Assembly: GCF_038622445.1 (NCBI RefSeq)
Contig: NZ_CP152019.1
Span: 186,001-250,000 of the forward strand
DNA: 64,000 bases
Direction of reading: 5' to 3'
From: Sporosarcina sp. FSL K6-1522
Lineage (GTDB): Bacteria > Bacillota > Bacilli > Bacillales_A > Planococcaceae
Both the position numbers and the translations under genes were made by a program. Each line of letters opens with the position of its first letter. The stretch's first letter is position 1. Shown here piece by piece: positions 38,124 through 46,036 of the stretch. Under the pieces are notes generated by a model, which saw only the letters and a program-made list of their open reading frames with translations, did not search any database and was not told the DNA's origin.

Positions 38124-38139
38124 GTGACAGTGTTGTCAC
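38124..38139. promoter_or_regulatory. BceR-type operator upstream of bceAB
   Basis: A perfect 16-bp palindrome, GTGACA-N4-TGTCAC, fits the TNACA-N4-TGTNA pattern bound by BceR-like regulators. It overlaps the kinase stop codon and precedes bceA by about 90 bp. A TTGACC follows directly on the minus strand. Confidence 0.65.
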
Positions 38140-39158
38140 GTTAGGATTTTATCGAAGGCATTTTGAGTTGAAAATGTCAGCTGAAAAGTAGTTCCCTGTC
38201 CTATTTCAGATTGCACCTGAAGCGTGATACCAATTTTCTCCGCAACAGTTTGTGCAAGGTACAGCCCTAGTCCCGTTGCTGCATTTTGTAGTCTTCCCGT
38301 ACCGCCCGTAAATCCTTTATCAAAAATACGCGGCAGATCATGCGGTTGAATGCCCGGCCCTTCGTCTTTTATAGCGAGCATGACGTTGCCACTTGGATTA
38401 ACCGTTGTCGAGATGAAGATCGCGCCACCAACTGGGCTATATTTTACCGCATTCGTCAGGATTTGTCGGATAATAAATCGACTCCATTTACGATCCGTTA
38501 CGACTGTTGCATCGTCCCCTTCAAATTCGACAGCAACGTTCTTTTCCATACACCATGTCCCAAGTTCACGCACTTCCGCCGCAACCAGTCGGTGAACCTC
38601 AGTGCTCTCCAACACATAATCCGCTTCAAGCGTTGGCAGGCGCGATATGTACAGTTGTTGGTCAATTAGCAAATAGACACGAAGCCATTCTGCTTCAATT
38701 TTTCGAATAACAGACTCATGACGATGCCCATCAATCGTCAGCTTCATCGCAGTAAGTGGCGCTTTTACTTCATGTATCCATGCGGCTGTGTAATCGCCTT
38801 CCATGATATTCGCTTGTCGTATGTCAGCTAATTCCCTTGAAAAGGATAACGCCGCGAGACGTAACACTTCCTTTATCACTTCATCTCGTGTAAAAGTCGG
38901 TTCCGGCAACGATTCATGCCAATCAATGACAGAACCGTTCATAAATGTAGCCAATTCTTTTGAGAACCGCATTTCTTGTCGGTAACGCCACATCACAAAG
39001 AGTGAAAGGGCTATTAGTAACAACACATTGAAATACAACGCCGATGAAAACTTCACATCAATGCCTTGATCCAGCCAAATAATCAGATCTGCGAAACCAA
39101 GTGCCAGTAGGAAGAAAACAATCCAACTCTTCATATCCTTTACATAACTGATGAACAT
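38136..39158 (-). CDS. bceS: BceS-type intramembrane-sensing histidine kinase
   Basis: A 340-residue kinase with two N-terminal helices (about 11-29 and 41-58) joined by a very short extracellular loop, so it has no sensor domain of its own and should receive its signal from the BceAB transporter. Seen: phospho-histidine H129 in AAWIHEVKAPLTAM, N-box RFIIRQILTNAVKY, and G-boxes DEGPGIQ and GLGLYLA. ATG with GGGAGG 10 nt upstream, 15 nt after the regulator gene. Confidence 0.93.
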   Translation of the reverse strand: MFISYVKDMKSWIVFFLLALGFADLIIWLDQGIDVKFSSALYFNVLLLIALSLFVMWRYRQEMRFSKELATFMNGSVIDWHESLPEPTFTRDEVIKEVLRLAALSFSRELADIRQANIMEGDYTAAWIHEVKAPLTAMKLTIDGHRHESVIRKIEAEWLRVYLLIDQQLYISRLPTLEADYVLESTEVHRLVAAEVRELGTWCMEKNVAVEFEGDDATVVTDRKWSRFIIRQILTNAVKYSPVGGAIFISTTVNPSGNVMLAIKDEGPGIQPHDLPRIFDKGFTGGTGRLQNAATGLGLYLAQTVAEKIGITLQVQSEIGQGTTFQLTFSTQNAFDKILT

Positions 39159-39173
39159 GTGGATAACTCCTCC

Positions 39174-39857
39174 CTACAGCGTAATCGCCATATATCCTAG
39201 CCCTTTTTTCGTCACAATCGCTTCCCCCAGTCCAAGTTCCGCAAGCCTTTGGCGAAGGCGCGTTACATTGACCGTCAGCGTATTATCATTCACAAATCGC
39301 TCATCATCCCATAACTTGCGGATCAAATCATCGCGAGAGACAATTTCGTCCGTTGATTGGACCAGTATCGCCAATATGAAAAACTCATTTTTCGTCAGTT
39401 CTACTTCCTTGCCATCCATCCTAATCACATTGCGTTTCATATCAATCACTGCACCGTTCCACTCAAGCACATCCGACGTTTCTTCTCCGTACGCATAAGT
39501 ACGGCGCAAAATTGCCTGAATTTTAGCGAGCAACACGTCCGTATGGAAAGGTTTCTGTATGTAGTCATCCGCCCCCATATTCATCGCCATCACCATGTCC
39601 ATCGGATGATCGCGAGAGGACAAAAAGAGAATCGGCACTTTCGACACCGCACGCATCTCACGGCACCAATGAAACCCGTCATACGCCGGCAACTGGATGT
39701 CCATAATGACGAGATGAGGCTTCTCTTGAATAAAACTTCCCATGACATCATGAAAATCAGTCGGCCCCGTCACATTGAACGACCACTGTCCCAGCCGTTC
39801 TTTTAACGAATCAAATATAGCCACATCGTCTTCCACGATGAAAACGTTCATATCCAC
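39174..39857 (-). CDS. bceR: BceR-type response regulator
   Basis: A 227-residue OmpR-family regulator: receiver domain with E9-D10-D11 and phospho-acceptor D53 (VIMDIQLP), then a winged helix ending in RLRQRLAELGLGEAIVTKKG. First gene of bceR-bceS-bceA-bceB. It should bind the GTGACA-N4-TGTCAC site before bceA. GTG start at 39857; an ATG two codons on is possible. Confidence 0.93.
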   Translation of the reverse strand: MDMNVFIVEDDVAIFDSLKERLGQWSFNVTGPTDFHDVMGSFIQEKPHLVIMDIQLPAYDGFHWCREMRAVSKVPILFLSSRDHPMDMVMAMNMGADDYIQKPFHTDVLLAKIQAILRRTYAYGEETSDVLEWNGAVIDMKRNVIRMDGKEVELTKNEFFILAILVQSTDEIVSRDDLIRKLWDDERFVNDNTLTVNVTRLRQRLAELGLGEAIVTKKGLGYMAITL

Positions 39858-39909
39858 ATCGATGCACTTCCTTTCTTCTAATTATTTTAACAATAATAGG
39901 TAGAAGATA

Positions 39910-39945
39910 CAAAGAGGCCTTGAAAGCAATCGCTCCCAAGGCCTC
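39910..39945 (-). terminator. abgT terminator
   Basis: An 8-bp perfect stem (GAGGCCTT / AAGGCCTC) lies 6 nt after the stop codon, with a short TTTG tail on the minus strand. The weak T run makes it a moderate call. Confidence 0.6.
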
Positions 39946-39951
39946 ACGTGA

Positions 39952-41484
39952 TTATTTTGAATAGTAAATACCTGAACCTGGTCCTAAATCAAGACCGAAC
40001 AACATCCAGGCAATAAGTGTCAATGTCCAGAAAAACAGGAAGAACATACTATATGGGAACATGACCGAAATCAGTGTTCCAATCCCCATTTTCTTATCGT
40101 ATTTTTGTGCGAAGGCAATAATAATCGCAAAATACGTCATAAGTGGCGAAATAATATTCGTCGAAGAGTCCGCAACACGATACGCCATTTGCGTTAACTC
40201 TGGCGAATAGCCCAACTCCATCATAATCGGTACAAATACCGGCGCCATCATCGCCCATTTCGCAGATGCACTCCCGATGAACAAGTTGATAAATGCTGAA
40301 ATAAGGATGAATGTCAAAATAAGTGGAATGCCCGTCAAGCTAATGCTATCCAGGAATTGCGCACCGTAAACGCCAATCATCAGTCCCATATTAGACTCTG
40401 TGAAAAAAGCAACGAACTGACCTGCTGTAAATGACAGGACAATGAACATGCCCATTGCCGCCATCGTTCCCGACATCATCGCCGCCACATCTCGATCACT
40501 CTTAATCACTTTCGTCACTCTCCCGTACACAAGACCAGGAATGAAGAACAGAATCGTAATGATTGGTACCAAAGAACTCATAAATGGTGAACGAATGATT
40601 GGCATTTCACCTTCCACTCCGCGCAATGGCGCGCCTTCTGGAAGAACGAGCAATGCAAACAAAATACTGGCGATAACCACAGAAACTGTCGCCCACACAA
40701 GACCTTTTTTCTCCGTCGCTGTCAGCTTTTCCATTGTCTCGCGGAATTCACCTGTATATTCACCAAGACGTGGTTCAACAATCTTCTCTGTCACCCACGC
40801 CCCAACAAACGTCAGAACGAATACAGAAGCGATGATGAAGAAGTAGTTCATCGCAATGTTCATATTCGCTGCATAAGCCGGATCAATGATCGCTGCCGCC
40901 TCAATCGTTAATTGACCTAGCATTGCATCTGTCCCTGACAGGAATAAGTTCGCACTAAATCCTCCAGAAACCCCAGCAAATGCAGCCGCAAGTCCCGCCA
41001 ATGGATGGCGTCCAATTGCTGCGAAAATCACTGCGCCAAGCGGAGGCAATACAACGTATCCCGCATCCGACGCAACACTCGACATAACACCCGCAAAAAC
41101 AAGCCCCGCAGTGATTAAACGCTTCGGTACAGACATGACAAAGCCGCGTAACAATGCGCTAATCAAGCCAGAACCTTCTGCAATTCCGATTCCAAGCATC
41201 GTTAACAGCACGACACCAAGCGGCGCAAACCCAACAAAGTTCGCCGTCATCGTGGTAAATATGTATTCAATACCTTCCCCACTCAACAAGTTTTTAACCT
41301 CTACAATTTCACCCGGTTTTCCCGGATGCTCGACCGTTAGGCCAAATAACGAAATGATCCATGAAAGGACCAAAACAAGTGCTGCTAATCCAGCAAATAA
41401 CGTCACTGGATGCGGAAGCCTATTTCCTGTTTTCTCGATCATATCCAAGAACTTTTCGAATAAACCTCTTCTTTTCGTTTCCAT
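39952..41484 (-). CDS. AbgT-family transporter
   Basis: A 510-residue inner-membrane protein with about 11-13 helices of the AbgT family, known for uptake of p-aminobenzoyl-glutamate and for proton-driven export of sulfonamides (MtrF, YdaH). Seen: NRLPHPVTLFAGLAALVLVLSW at the start (residues about 20-41), SDAGYVVLPPLGAVIFAAIGRHPLAG, and a C-terminal SASAKWAMMAPVFVPIMMELG block. ATG with AAGGAG upstream. It is monocistronic. The substrate here is not evident. Confidence 0.9.
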   Translation of the reverse strand: METKRRGLFEKFLDMIEKTGNRLPHPVTLFAGLAALVLVLSWIISLFGLTVEHPGKPGEIVEVKNLLSGEGIEYIFTTMTANFVGFAPLGVVLLTMLGIGIAEGSGLISALLRGFVMSVPKRLITAGLVFAGVMSSVASDAGYVVLPPLGAVIFAAIGRHPLAGLAAAFAGVSGGFSANLFLSGTDAMLGQLTIEAAAIIDPAYAANMNIAMNYFFIIASVFVLTFVGAWVTEKIVEPRLGEYTGEFRETMEKLTATEKKGLVWATVSVVIASILFALLVLPEGAPLRGVEGEMPIIRSPFMSSLVPIITILFFIPGLVYGRVTKVIKSDRDVAAMMSGTMAAMGMFIVLSFTAGQFVAFFTESNMGLMIGVYGAQFLDSISLTGIPLILTFILISAFINLFIGSASAKWAMMAPVFVPIMMELGYSPELTQMAYRVADSSTNIISPLMTYFAIIIAFAQKYDKKMGIGTLISVMFPYSMFFLFFWTLTLIAWMLFGLDLGPGSGIYYSK

Positions 41485-41842
41485 GAGAAACTCCTTCCAA
41501 ACTAGTAATCACTTAAGAAAAATTCAGAAAATAGCTTCCGGTTTCTTGAGTAATTATCAGTATATAAGATATCTCATATTACTTAAATAGCAAATTAATT
41601 AGATTAAATATGAAGAATAGACTCTGAACTCCGAACCTTCTATATGGTGAAATAAATCCTTCATTTTACTATATTTAACCCACTCGCATAAAATCATCTA
41701 TATTATATAAATAATCAATTTCCAGCATTTATATTAGAATAACAAGAGAGTATCTCGAACAAATCCCACACCCACTTTCATCCGAGATTATTACATCAAT
41801 TACGCCCCCCTTTTTCAACTAAAATAACAGAAAACCCTGAAT
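41485..41842. other. Intergenic region upstream of abgT, no gene seen
   Basis: This AT-rich stretch holds no convincing coding frame. Near 41510-41555 an imperfect inverted repeat (ACTTAAGAAA with TTTCTTGAGT) could be a leader hairpin of the abgT transcript. A -10-like TATACT occurs on the minus strand near 41566. Confidence 0.4.
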
Positions 41843-41862
41843 ATAACAGCATTCTGTGTTAT
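41843..41862. promoter_or_regulatory. Palindrome upstream of the opuC-type operon
   Basis: ATAACA-N8-TGTTAT forms a dyad about 130 bp before opuCA, and ATAACAG occurs once more at 41824. It may be an operator; the regulator is unknown. Confidence 0.4.
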
Positions 41863-41873
41863 GCTTGTAAAGT

Positions 41874-41920
41874 AAGACATTGCATCGTTGGTTAATAGAT
41901 GCTAGACATGTCTTCTTTTT
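41874..41920 (+). terminator. Leader terminator upstream of opuCA
   Basis: AAGACAT pairs with ATGTCTT and GCAT with ATGC around a 13-nt loop, followed by CTTTTT. No gene on the plus strand lies upstream, so this could be an attenuator or the end of a small RNA in the opuCA leader. Confidence 0.45.
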
Positions 41921-41991
41921 ATTACCCTTTTTTCATTTTTTTATTCAGTAATAGCATTTATTTTTCTTAACAAAAATAACAGGAGGTACTT

Positions 41992-43122
41992 ATGCTTAAA
42001 TTTGAAAACGTAAGTAAAGTGTATGATGACGGGTTTCAAGCTGTTAAATCTGTCAATTTCAACATTACAGAAGGTGAATTTCTTGTCTTAATTGGACCAA
42101 GTGGTTCGGGTAAATCCACAACTATGAAAATGATCAATAAGATGGAACCACATACAAGTGGAACCATATCCATCAACGGCAAAGATATCAATTCGTATAA
42201 CCCTTCGGAACTGCGCAGGAACATTGGCTACGTCATCCAACAAATCGGACTTTTCCCCCACTACACCATCGAAAAAAACATTGCCATTGTTCCTCAACTA
42301 AAAGGCTGGAATCCGAAAGAAATCAAAGCGCGTGTCAACGAGCTTCTCGATTTAGTCGGCCTCGATCCAGACATCTACGCAATCCGGTATCCGAAAGAAC
42401 TTTCAGGTGGTCAACAGCAACGTGTCGGTATCGCCAGAGCGCTAGCAGGCAATCCCGATATCATTTTAATGGATGAACCATTTAGCGCACTCGACCCACT
42501 AACACGTGATCAGTTACAAGCGGAAGTAAGTGCATTGCACAAAAAATTGAATAAGACCTTTGTTTTCGTTACACATGATATGGATGAGGCATTAAAAATG
42601 GGCGATCGCATCGCCATTATGAAAAACGGTAAACTACTACAATTGGACACTCCAGAGAAATTACTTCATGAACCCGCCCACGGTTTTGTAGAGGAGTTCA
42701 TCGGAAAACATCGCATTACGCAAAACCCTGAACTCATGTCCGTTACCGAGATTATGTCGGAATCGGTCGTTACCTCTCTTCCTCAACGCTCTCCGGAAAA
42801 AGCACTTTCACTTATCCGGCAACGCAAAATTACAAGCCTTATTGTTGTCGACGATGACAAAAAATACCTCGGAATTGTTTCCGCGTATGATTTGATTAAA
42901 AAGCTGGATGTTATTAAAACGATTGACGAAATTACGGGGCCGCGGGAGCCATTCTTGCATGAGACGGCTACCGCTAAAGACGCTATCATTATGATGGATA
43001 ATGCGCCTTACGGTGTGATTCCAATCGTCGATAATTATCAAAAAATCATAGGTGTCGTAACACGAGGTTCACTGCTATCCGCCATGTCTAGTCAGTGGAC
43101 AGAAACGGAGGAGAGCTCATGA
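41992..43122 (+). CDS. opuCA: Osmolyte ABC transporter ATPase with CBS domains (OpuCA-like)
   Basis: A 376-residue ATPase of the glycine betaine/carnitine/choline uptake family. Seen: Walker [11 protein letters not shown] near residue 36, Q-loop YVIQQIGLFPHYT, signature LSGGQQQRVGIARAL, Walker B IILMDEPFSALDP, and two C-terminal CBS domains (about 255-370: IMSESVVTSLPQR and LGIVSAYDLI, then TAKDAIIMMDNAPYGVIPIVD), which sense ionic strength or c-di-AMP in relatives. ATG with AGGAGG 5-6 nt upstream. It overlaps the permease gene by 4 nt (ATGA). Confidence 0.94.
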   Translation: MLKFENVSKVYDDGFQAVKSVNFNITEGEFLVLIGPSGSGKSTTMKMINKMEPHTSGTISINGKDINSYNPSELRRNIGYVIQQIGLFPHYTIEKNIAIVPQLKGWNPKEIKARVNELLDLVGLDPDIYAIRYPKELSGGQQQRVGIARALAGNPDIILMDEPFSALDPLTRDQLQAEVSALHKKLNKTFVFVTHDMDEALKMGDRIAIMKNGKLLQLDTPEKLLHEPAHGFVEEFIGKHRITQNPELMSVTEIMSESVVTSLPQRSPEKALSLIRQRKITSLIVVDDDKKYLGIVSAYDLIKKLDVIKTIDEITGPREPFLHETATAKDAIIMMDNAPYGVIPIVDNYQKIIGVVTRGSLLSAMSSQWTETEESS

Positions 43123-43772
43123 ATAACGCAACTATTTGGCAACAACTTGCCCAACAATCACAGATGAGATGGAAAGAAGTACTTGAGGCAACATCCGTCC
43201 ATATTCAGCTCGTGTTTTTCTCGATGCTCATTGCCATTGCTCTCGGCATTACACTTGGTATTCTAATCACACGCGTTCCGAAGCTCACAACAGTCGTACT
43301 CGGCGGCGCTGGCGTCATGCAGACGATTCCAAGCCTGGCCTTGCTCGGTTTCATGATCCCAATTTTCGGCATCGGTGTTAAAACGGCGATTGCTGCACTA
43401 TTCCTGTATTCCTTGTTGCCAATTATCCGTAATACGTACGCAGGCATTAAAGATGTCGATAGGGCGGCGACCGAAGCCGCAAAAGGGATGGGCATGACGA
43501 GTATGCAAATTCTCTTCAAAGTGGAACTGCCACTGGCGCTTCCTGTCATAATGGCTGGAATCCGCACAGCAGCAGTCATTAACGTTGGTACTGCAACGCT
43601 TGCAGCATTTATCGGTGCTGGTGGACTCGGCGATTTCATTTTCCTCGGGATTACACGGGGTATTGACGGTTTGATCTTACTTGGTGCCATTCCAGCAGCA
43701 CTTCTTGCCATTATTCTTGAAACGCTTTTCGGAGCGATTGAAAAATGGACCACGCCGGAAGGATTGAAGTAA
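43119..43772 (+). CDS. opuCB: Osmolyte ABC transporter permease (OpuCB-like)
   Basis: A 217-residue permease with about five to six helices (VHIQLVFFSMLIAIALGITL onward) and the EAA loop DRAATEAAKGMGMTSMQILFKVELP. The ATG at 43119 overlaps the ATPase stop as ATGA and has GGAGAG upstream. Only one permease gene is present, whereas Bacillus opuB and opuC operons carry two (CB and CD), so this transporter should use a permease homodimer. Confidence 0.93.
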   Translation: MNNATIWQQLAQQSQMRWKEVLEATSVHIQLVFFSMLIAIALGITLGILITRVPKLTTVVLGGAGVMQTIPSLALLGFMIPIFGIGVKTAIAALFLYSLLPIIRNTYAGIKDVDRAATEAAKGMGMTSMQILFKVELPLALPVIMAGIRTAAVINVGTATLAAFIGAGGLGDFIFLGITRGIDGLILLGAIPAALLAIILETLFGAIEKWTTPEGLK

Positions 43773-43774
43773 GT

Positions 43775-44665
43775 ATGAGAAAAAAATATAGCATATTGAT
43801 TGCGACAGTACTCCTAGCGAGTATGCTAGCAGGCTGTATCTTCATCGAAAAAGATTCTCTGACACTCGGTTCACGGAACAATACGGAAAGTATCATTTTG
43901 TCGCATGTCATGGGGCAATTGATTGAGGACAAAACAGATATTGACGTTATTTACAAAGAAAATCTCGGTGGTTCGAACGTCGTCTGGAATGCCATGTTAA
44001 ATGACCTGATTGATGTCATACCCGACTACACAGGGACAATTGTCGTCAACTATTATCACGAAGATCCGGGCACAGCCGAAGAAACGCTAGCAACGACGAA
44101 ACGACTCGTCGATGAAGATGGCATTATCGCCTTTAATACGTTTGGCTTCAATAATACGTACACATTAGCGTTGGATGAAGCAAGGGCTGAAGAACTTGGC
44201 GTCAAGACATTCAGTGACTTCGCTAACGTTTCGGAAGACTTCATCCTCGGCGCAGTCTTTGAATTTATTGACCGTCCGGACGGCTTACCCGGCTTCCAAA
44301 AGGAATACGGGTTGGAATTTAAAGACGTCAAAGGGATGGATCATGGCATTATGTACCGTTCCATTGGTGCCAAAGAAGTCGACGTTATCAACTCTTACAC
44401 GACAGACGGACAGTTGCAGGATTACGACTTGCGTGTGCTAGAAGATGATAAATCCTACTTCCCACCGTACCATGCACTGCCGCTTGTACGGAAAGAAACG
44501 CTGCAAGAGTACCCTGAAATTGAGGCGGTCTTACAGCAATTAGAGGGCATGATTGACGAGAATGCGATGCAAAAAATGAACGCCAAAGTCGACAATGAAG
44601 GCATGATGGTGGAACAAGTTGCACGGGACTTTTTGATCGAGTCGGGGTTAATTGAGAAGAAATAA
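43775..44665 (+). CDS. opuCC: Osmolyte-binding lipoprotein (OpuCC-like)
   Basis: A 296-residue substrate-binding lipoprotein of the OpuAC/ProX type. Seen: signal peptide with lipobox LAGC (C21), then LTLGSRNNTESIILSHVMGQLIE, DVIPDYTGTIVVNYYH and DGQLQDYDLRVLEDDKSYFPPYHALPLVR (quoted in part), the usual family order. Several tyrosines could build an aromatic cage for a quaternary ammonium ligand. ATG 2 nt after the permease stop, GGAAGGA upstream. The exact ligand among betaine, choline and carnitine cannot be told. Confidence 0.93.
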   Translation: MRKKYSILIATVLLASMLAGCIFIEKDSLTLGSRNNTESIILSHVMGQLIEDKTDIDVIYKENLGGSNVVWNAMLNDLIDVIPDYTGTIVVNYYHEDPGTAEETLATTKRLVDEDGIIAFNTFGFNNTYTLALDEARAEELGVKTFSDFANVSEDFILGAVFEFIDRPDGLPGFQKEYGLEFKDVKGMDHGIMYRSIGAKEVDVINSYTTDGQLQDYDLRVLEDDKSYFPPYHALPLVRKETLQEYPEIEAVLQQLEGMIDENAMQKMNAKVDNEGMMVEQVARDFLIESGLIEKK

Positions 44666-44691
44666 GTGGGAAATCGAATGATGATTCGCCT

Positions 44692-44765
44692 TTATCACCG
44701 TCTTGAACTTGATTATCACCGCCTTGGGTAGGTTTATCACCGCCTCAAACGAGGTTATCACCGCC
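44692..44765 (+). repeat. 21-bp-phased TTATCACCG array, copy 1 (four units)
   Basis: TTATCACCG(C/T)C starts at 44692, 44713, 44734 and 44755, exactly 21 bp apart, with unrelated 10-nt spacers. The array lies between the opuCC stop and the shared terminator, on the 3' side of the NERD gene. Same motif, direction and period as 45881-45975. Confidence 0.9.
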
Positions 44766-44780
44766 ATGATTAAACAACTT

Positions 44781-44823
44781 AAAATGAAAAACGCACTTAG
44801 CATTAAGTACGTTTTTTCATTTT
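44781..44823. terminator. Shared terminator of opuC operon and NERD gene
   Basis: Stem AAAAACGCACTTA / TAAGTACGTTTTTT with a GCAT loop, A-rich on one side and T-rich on the other, sits between the convergent genes and should stop transcription from both sides. Confidence 0.85.
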
Positions 44824-45775
44824 ACAATCTAAGATTCATCGTATAACTTCGATTACGATTTGCTCCTTCTACATATAAATCCACGCCTCGCAAAATTCGA
44901 TTCGCTGTTTGTTGACGTTCAATATGCAAAAATTCACGGCAATCTTTGTTCATCATCTTCCCACCATAAAGAAGAAACCAGTCACGTATTGCCTGCTTGT
45001 GTGCGTCAATGCTTGTCCCATCACACGCTGGGCAACGCCATCCTTTCATATATTTTGTCATGCCAAAAAAGCCACAGGATGGGCAGGCCACTCCCGTGAT
45101 GATTTTGTCTCTGATAATAGGATAAGTCGAACAAATTGGGGTGGGAATAAATTCGCGATGGCTGGCAATCAAGTCATGCGTCAGCCTTGTAAACGCTGCA
45201 TCGTCTAACAGTGGGGATTCTGTAGGTAGATGGCGAATATAAGTGGGAACTGCGTTGGGATATAAAAATGGAATTGGCGTATCAAACAGGTCAATGCGCT
45301 GCTTTGAATACGCTAAAACAACGGCGCCGTAAATCGGCAATGACACATTTCGTGCATGGAACCAATCCCGTAACAACTCGCAATTGCTTTGTACCTGTGT
45401 AATGGGGCTGTTGAAACCTTTCACTTCTCCATTGTCTAGCTTGCGAATTAATTGCGGCGGGTTGTTAATGACTTGTAGTTCCCCGGCAATGTTTTTGACT
45501 TCAAATATCACTGCATAGGATGGGGTGATAAATAATGTATCGATTTGAAAATGCGTACTCGATGTAAGCGCAAGATCATGCAAAACCTGATAGTTCATCG
45601 GAAAGAGGTAGTTCTCAAACACTCTATCCAATTGCTGCTCTCCGCCAAACCCAGCTTTCAATGCCGCATATTTTGCCTCCAATACAGGTAGAGACGACGG
45701 CAACCGCTTGATTGCCGCACTAAGGCCTTCAAGAAGCAGTGGCTCTTTTCTTCGTTTACTAATAAATTCTCTCAA
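44822..45775 (-). CDS. NERD (nuclease-related) domain protein with zinc ribbon
   Basis: A 317-residue protein. Residues about 42-160 are a NERD domain: GGEQQLD at 44-50, then D79 in FQIDTLFI and E92-x-K94 in IFEVKN, the arrangement of a PD-(D/E)xK nuclease site. A zinc ribbon follows (C231, C234, C248, C251; CPSC and CPAC). A C-terminal helical region (about 255-297) may bind nucleic acid. The first codon, TTG at 45775, touches an AAGGAGG site with no spacing, so the true start may be a nearby downstream codon. Arrays of a 21-bp-phased motif lie on both sides of the gene. Function of NERD proteins is poorly known. Confidence 0.85.
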   Translation of the reverse strand: MREFISKRRKEPLLLEGLSAAIKRLPSSLPVLEAKYAALKAGFGGEQQLDRVFENYLFPMNYQVLHDLALTSSTHFQIDTLFITPSYAVIFEVKNIAGELQVINNPPQLIRKLDNGEVKGFNSPITQVQSNCELLRDWFHARNVSLPIYGAVVLAYSKQRIDLFDTPIPFLYPNAVPTYIRHLPTESPLLDDAAFTRLTHDLIASHREFIPTPICSTYPIIRDKIITGVACPSCGFFGMTKYMKGWRCPACDGTSIDAHKQAIRDWFLLYGGKMMNKDCREFLHIERQQTANRILRGVDLYVEGANRNRSYTMNLRL

Positions 45776-45880
45776 CCTCCTTGCTATATTTGGATAACCG
45801 CTTTATAAAGCTTAGCACGATGAAAGGAAGGAATCTAGACCAATAGTAGATTATTCAGTCATTTCATCTTGTCATATAAG

Positions 45881-45975
45881 TTATCACCGTCTTATGGCGA
45901 GTTATCACCGCCACGAGCCAGTTTATCACCGCCTTGGACATCATTATCACCGCCATAAAGTACTTTATCACCACC
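45881..45975 (+). repeat. 21-bp-phased TTATCACCG array, copy 2 (five units)
   Basis: TTATCACCG starts at 45881, 45902, 45923, 45944 and, with a final A, 45965: again exactly 21 bp apart with variable spacers. The array lies between the divergent NERD gene and the metallo-beta-lactamase gene, and ends directly before a -35-like element. Confidence 0.9.
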
Positions 45976-46005
45976 TTGCGACTTCCCACACCCTCGCGGT
46001 ACACT
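45976..46005 (+). promoter_or_regulatory. Probable promoter of the MBL-fold gene
   Basis: TTGCGA (45976-45981), 18 bp, TACACT (46000-46005). It abuts the last unit of the TTATCACCG array, so proteins bound to the array would sit next to RNA polymerase. Confidence 0.45.
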
Positions 46006-46036
46006 TACATCAATAAACAAGAAGGAGCGTGACTTG

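Noticed and set aside
39161..39169. Perfect DnaA box TTATCCACA before bceS
   Set aside because: It is a single box that overlaps the ribosome binding region of bceS and has no partner box nearby; chance is the simplest reading.
43205..43753. Minus-strand gene of 182 codons inside opuCB
   Set aside because: It is the antisense of a well-supported permease gene, with low-complexity composition and no ribosome binding site.
44692..45975. CRISPR array reading of the TTATCACCG units
   Set aside because: The conserved part is only about 11 nt and the variable part 10 nt, far below CRISPR repeat and spacer sizes, and there are no cas genes.
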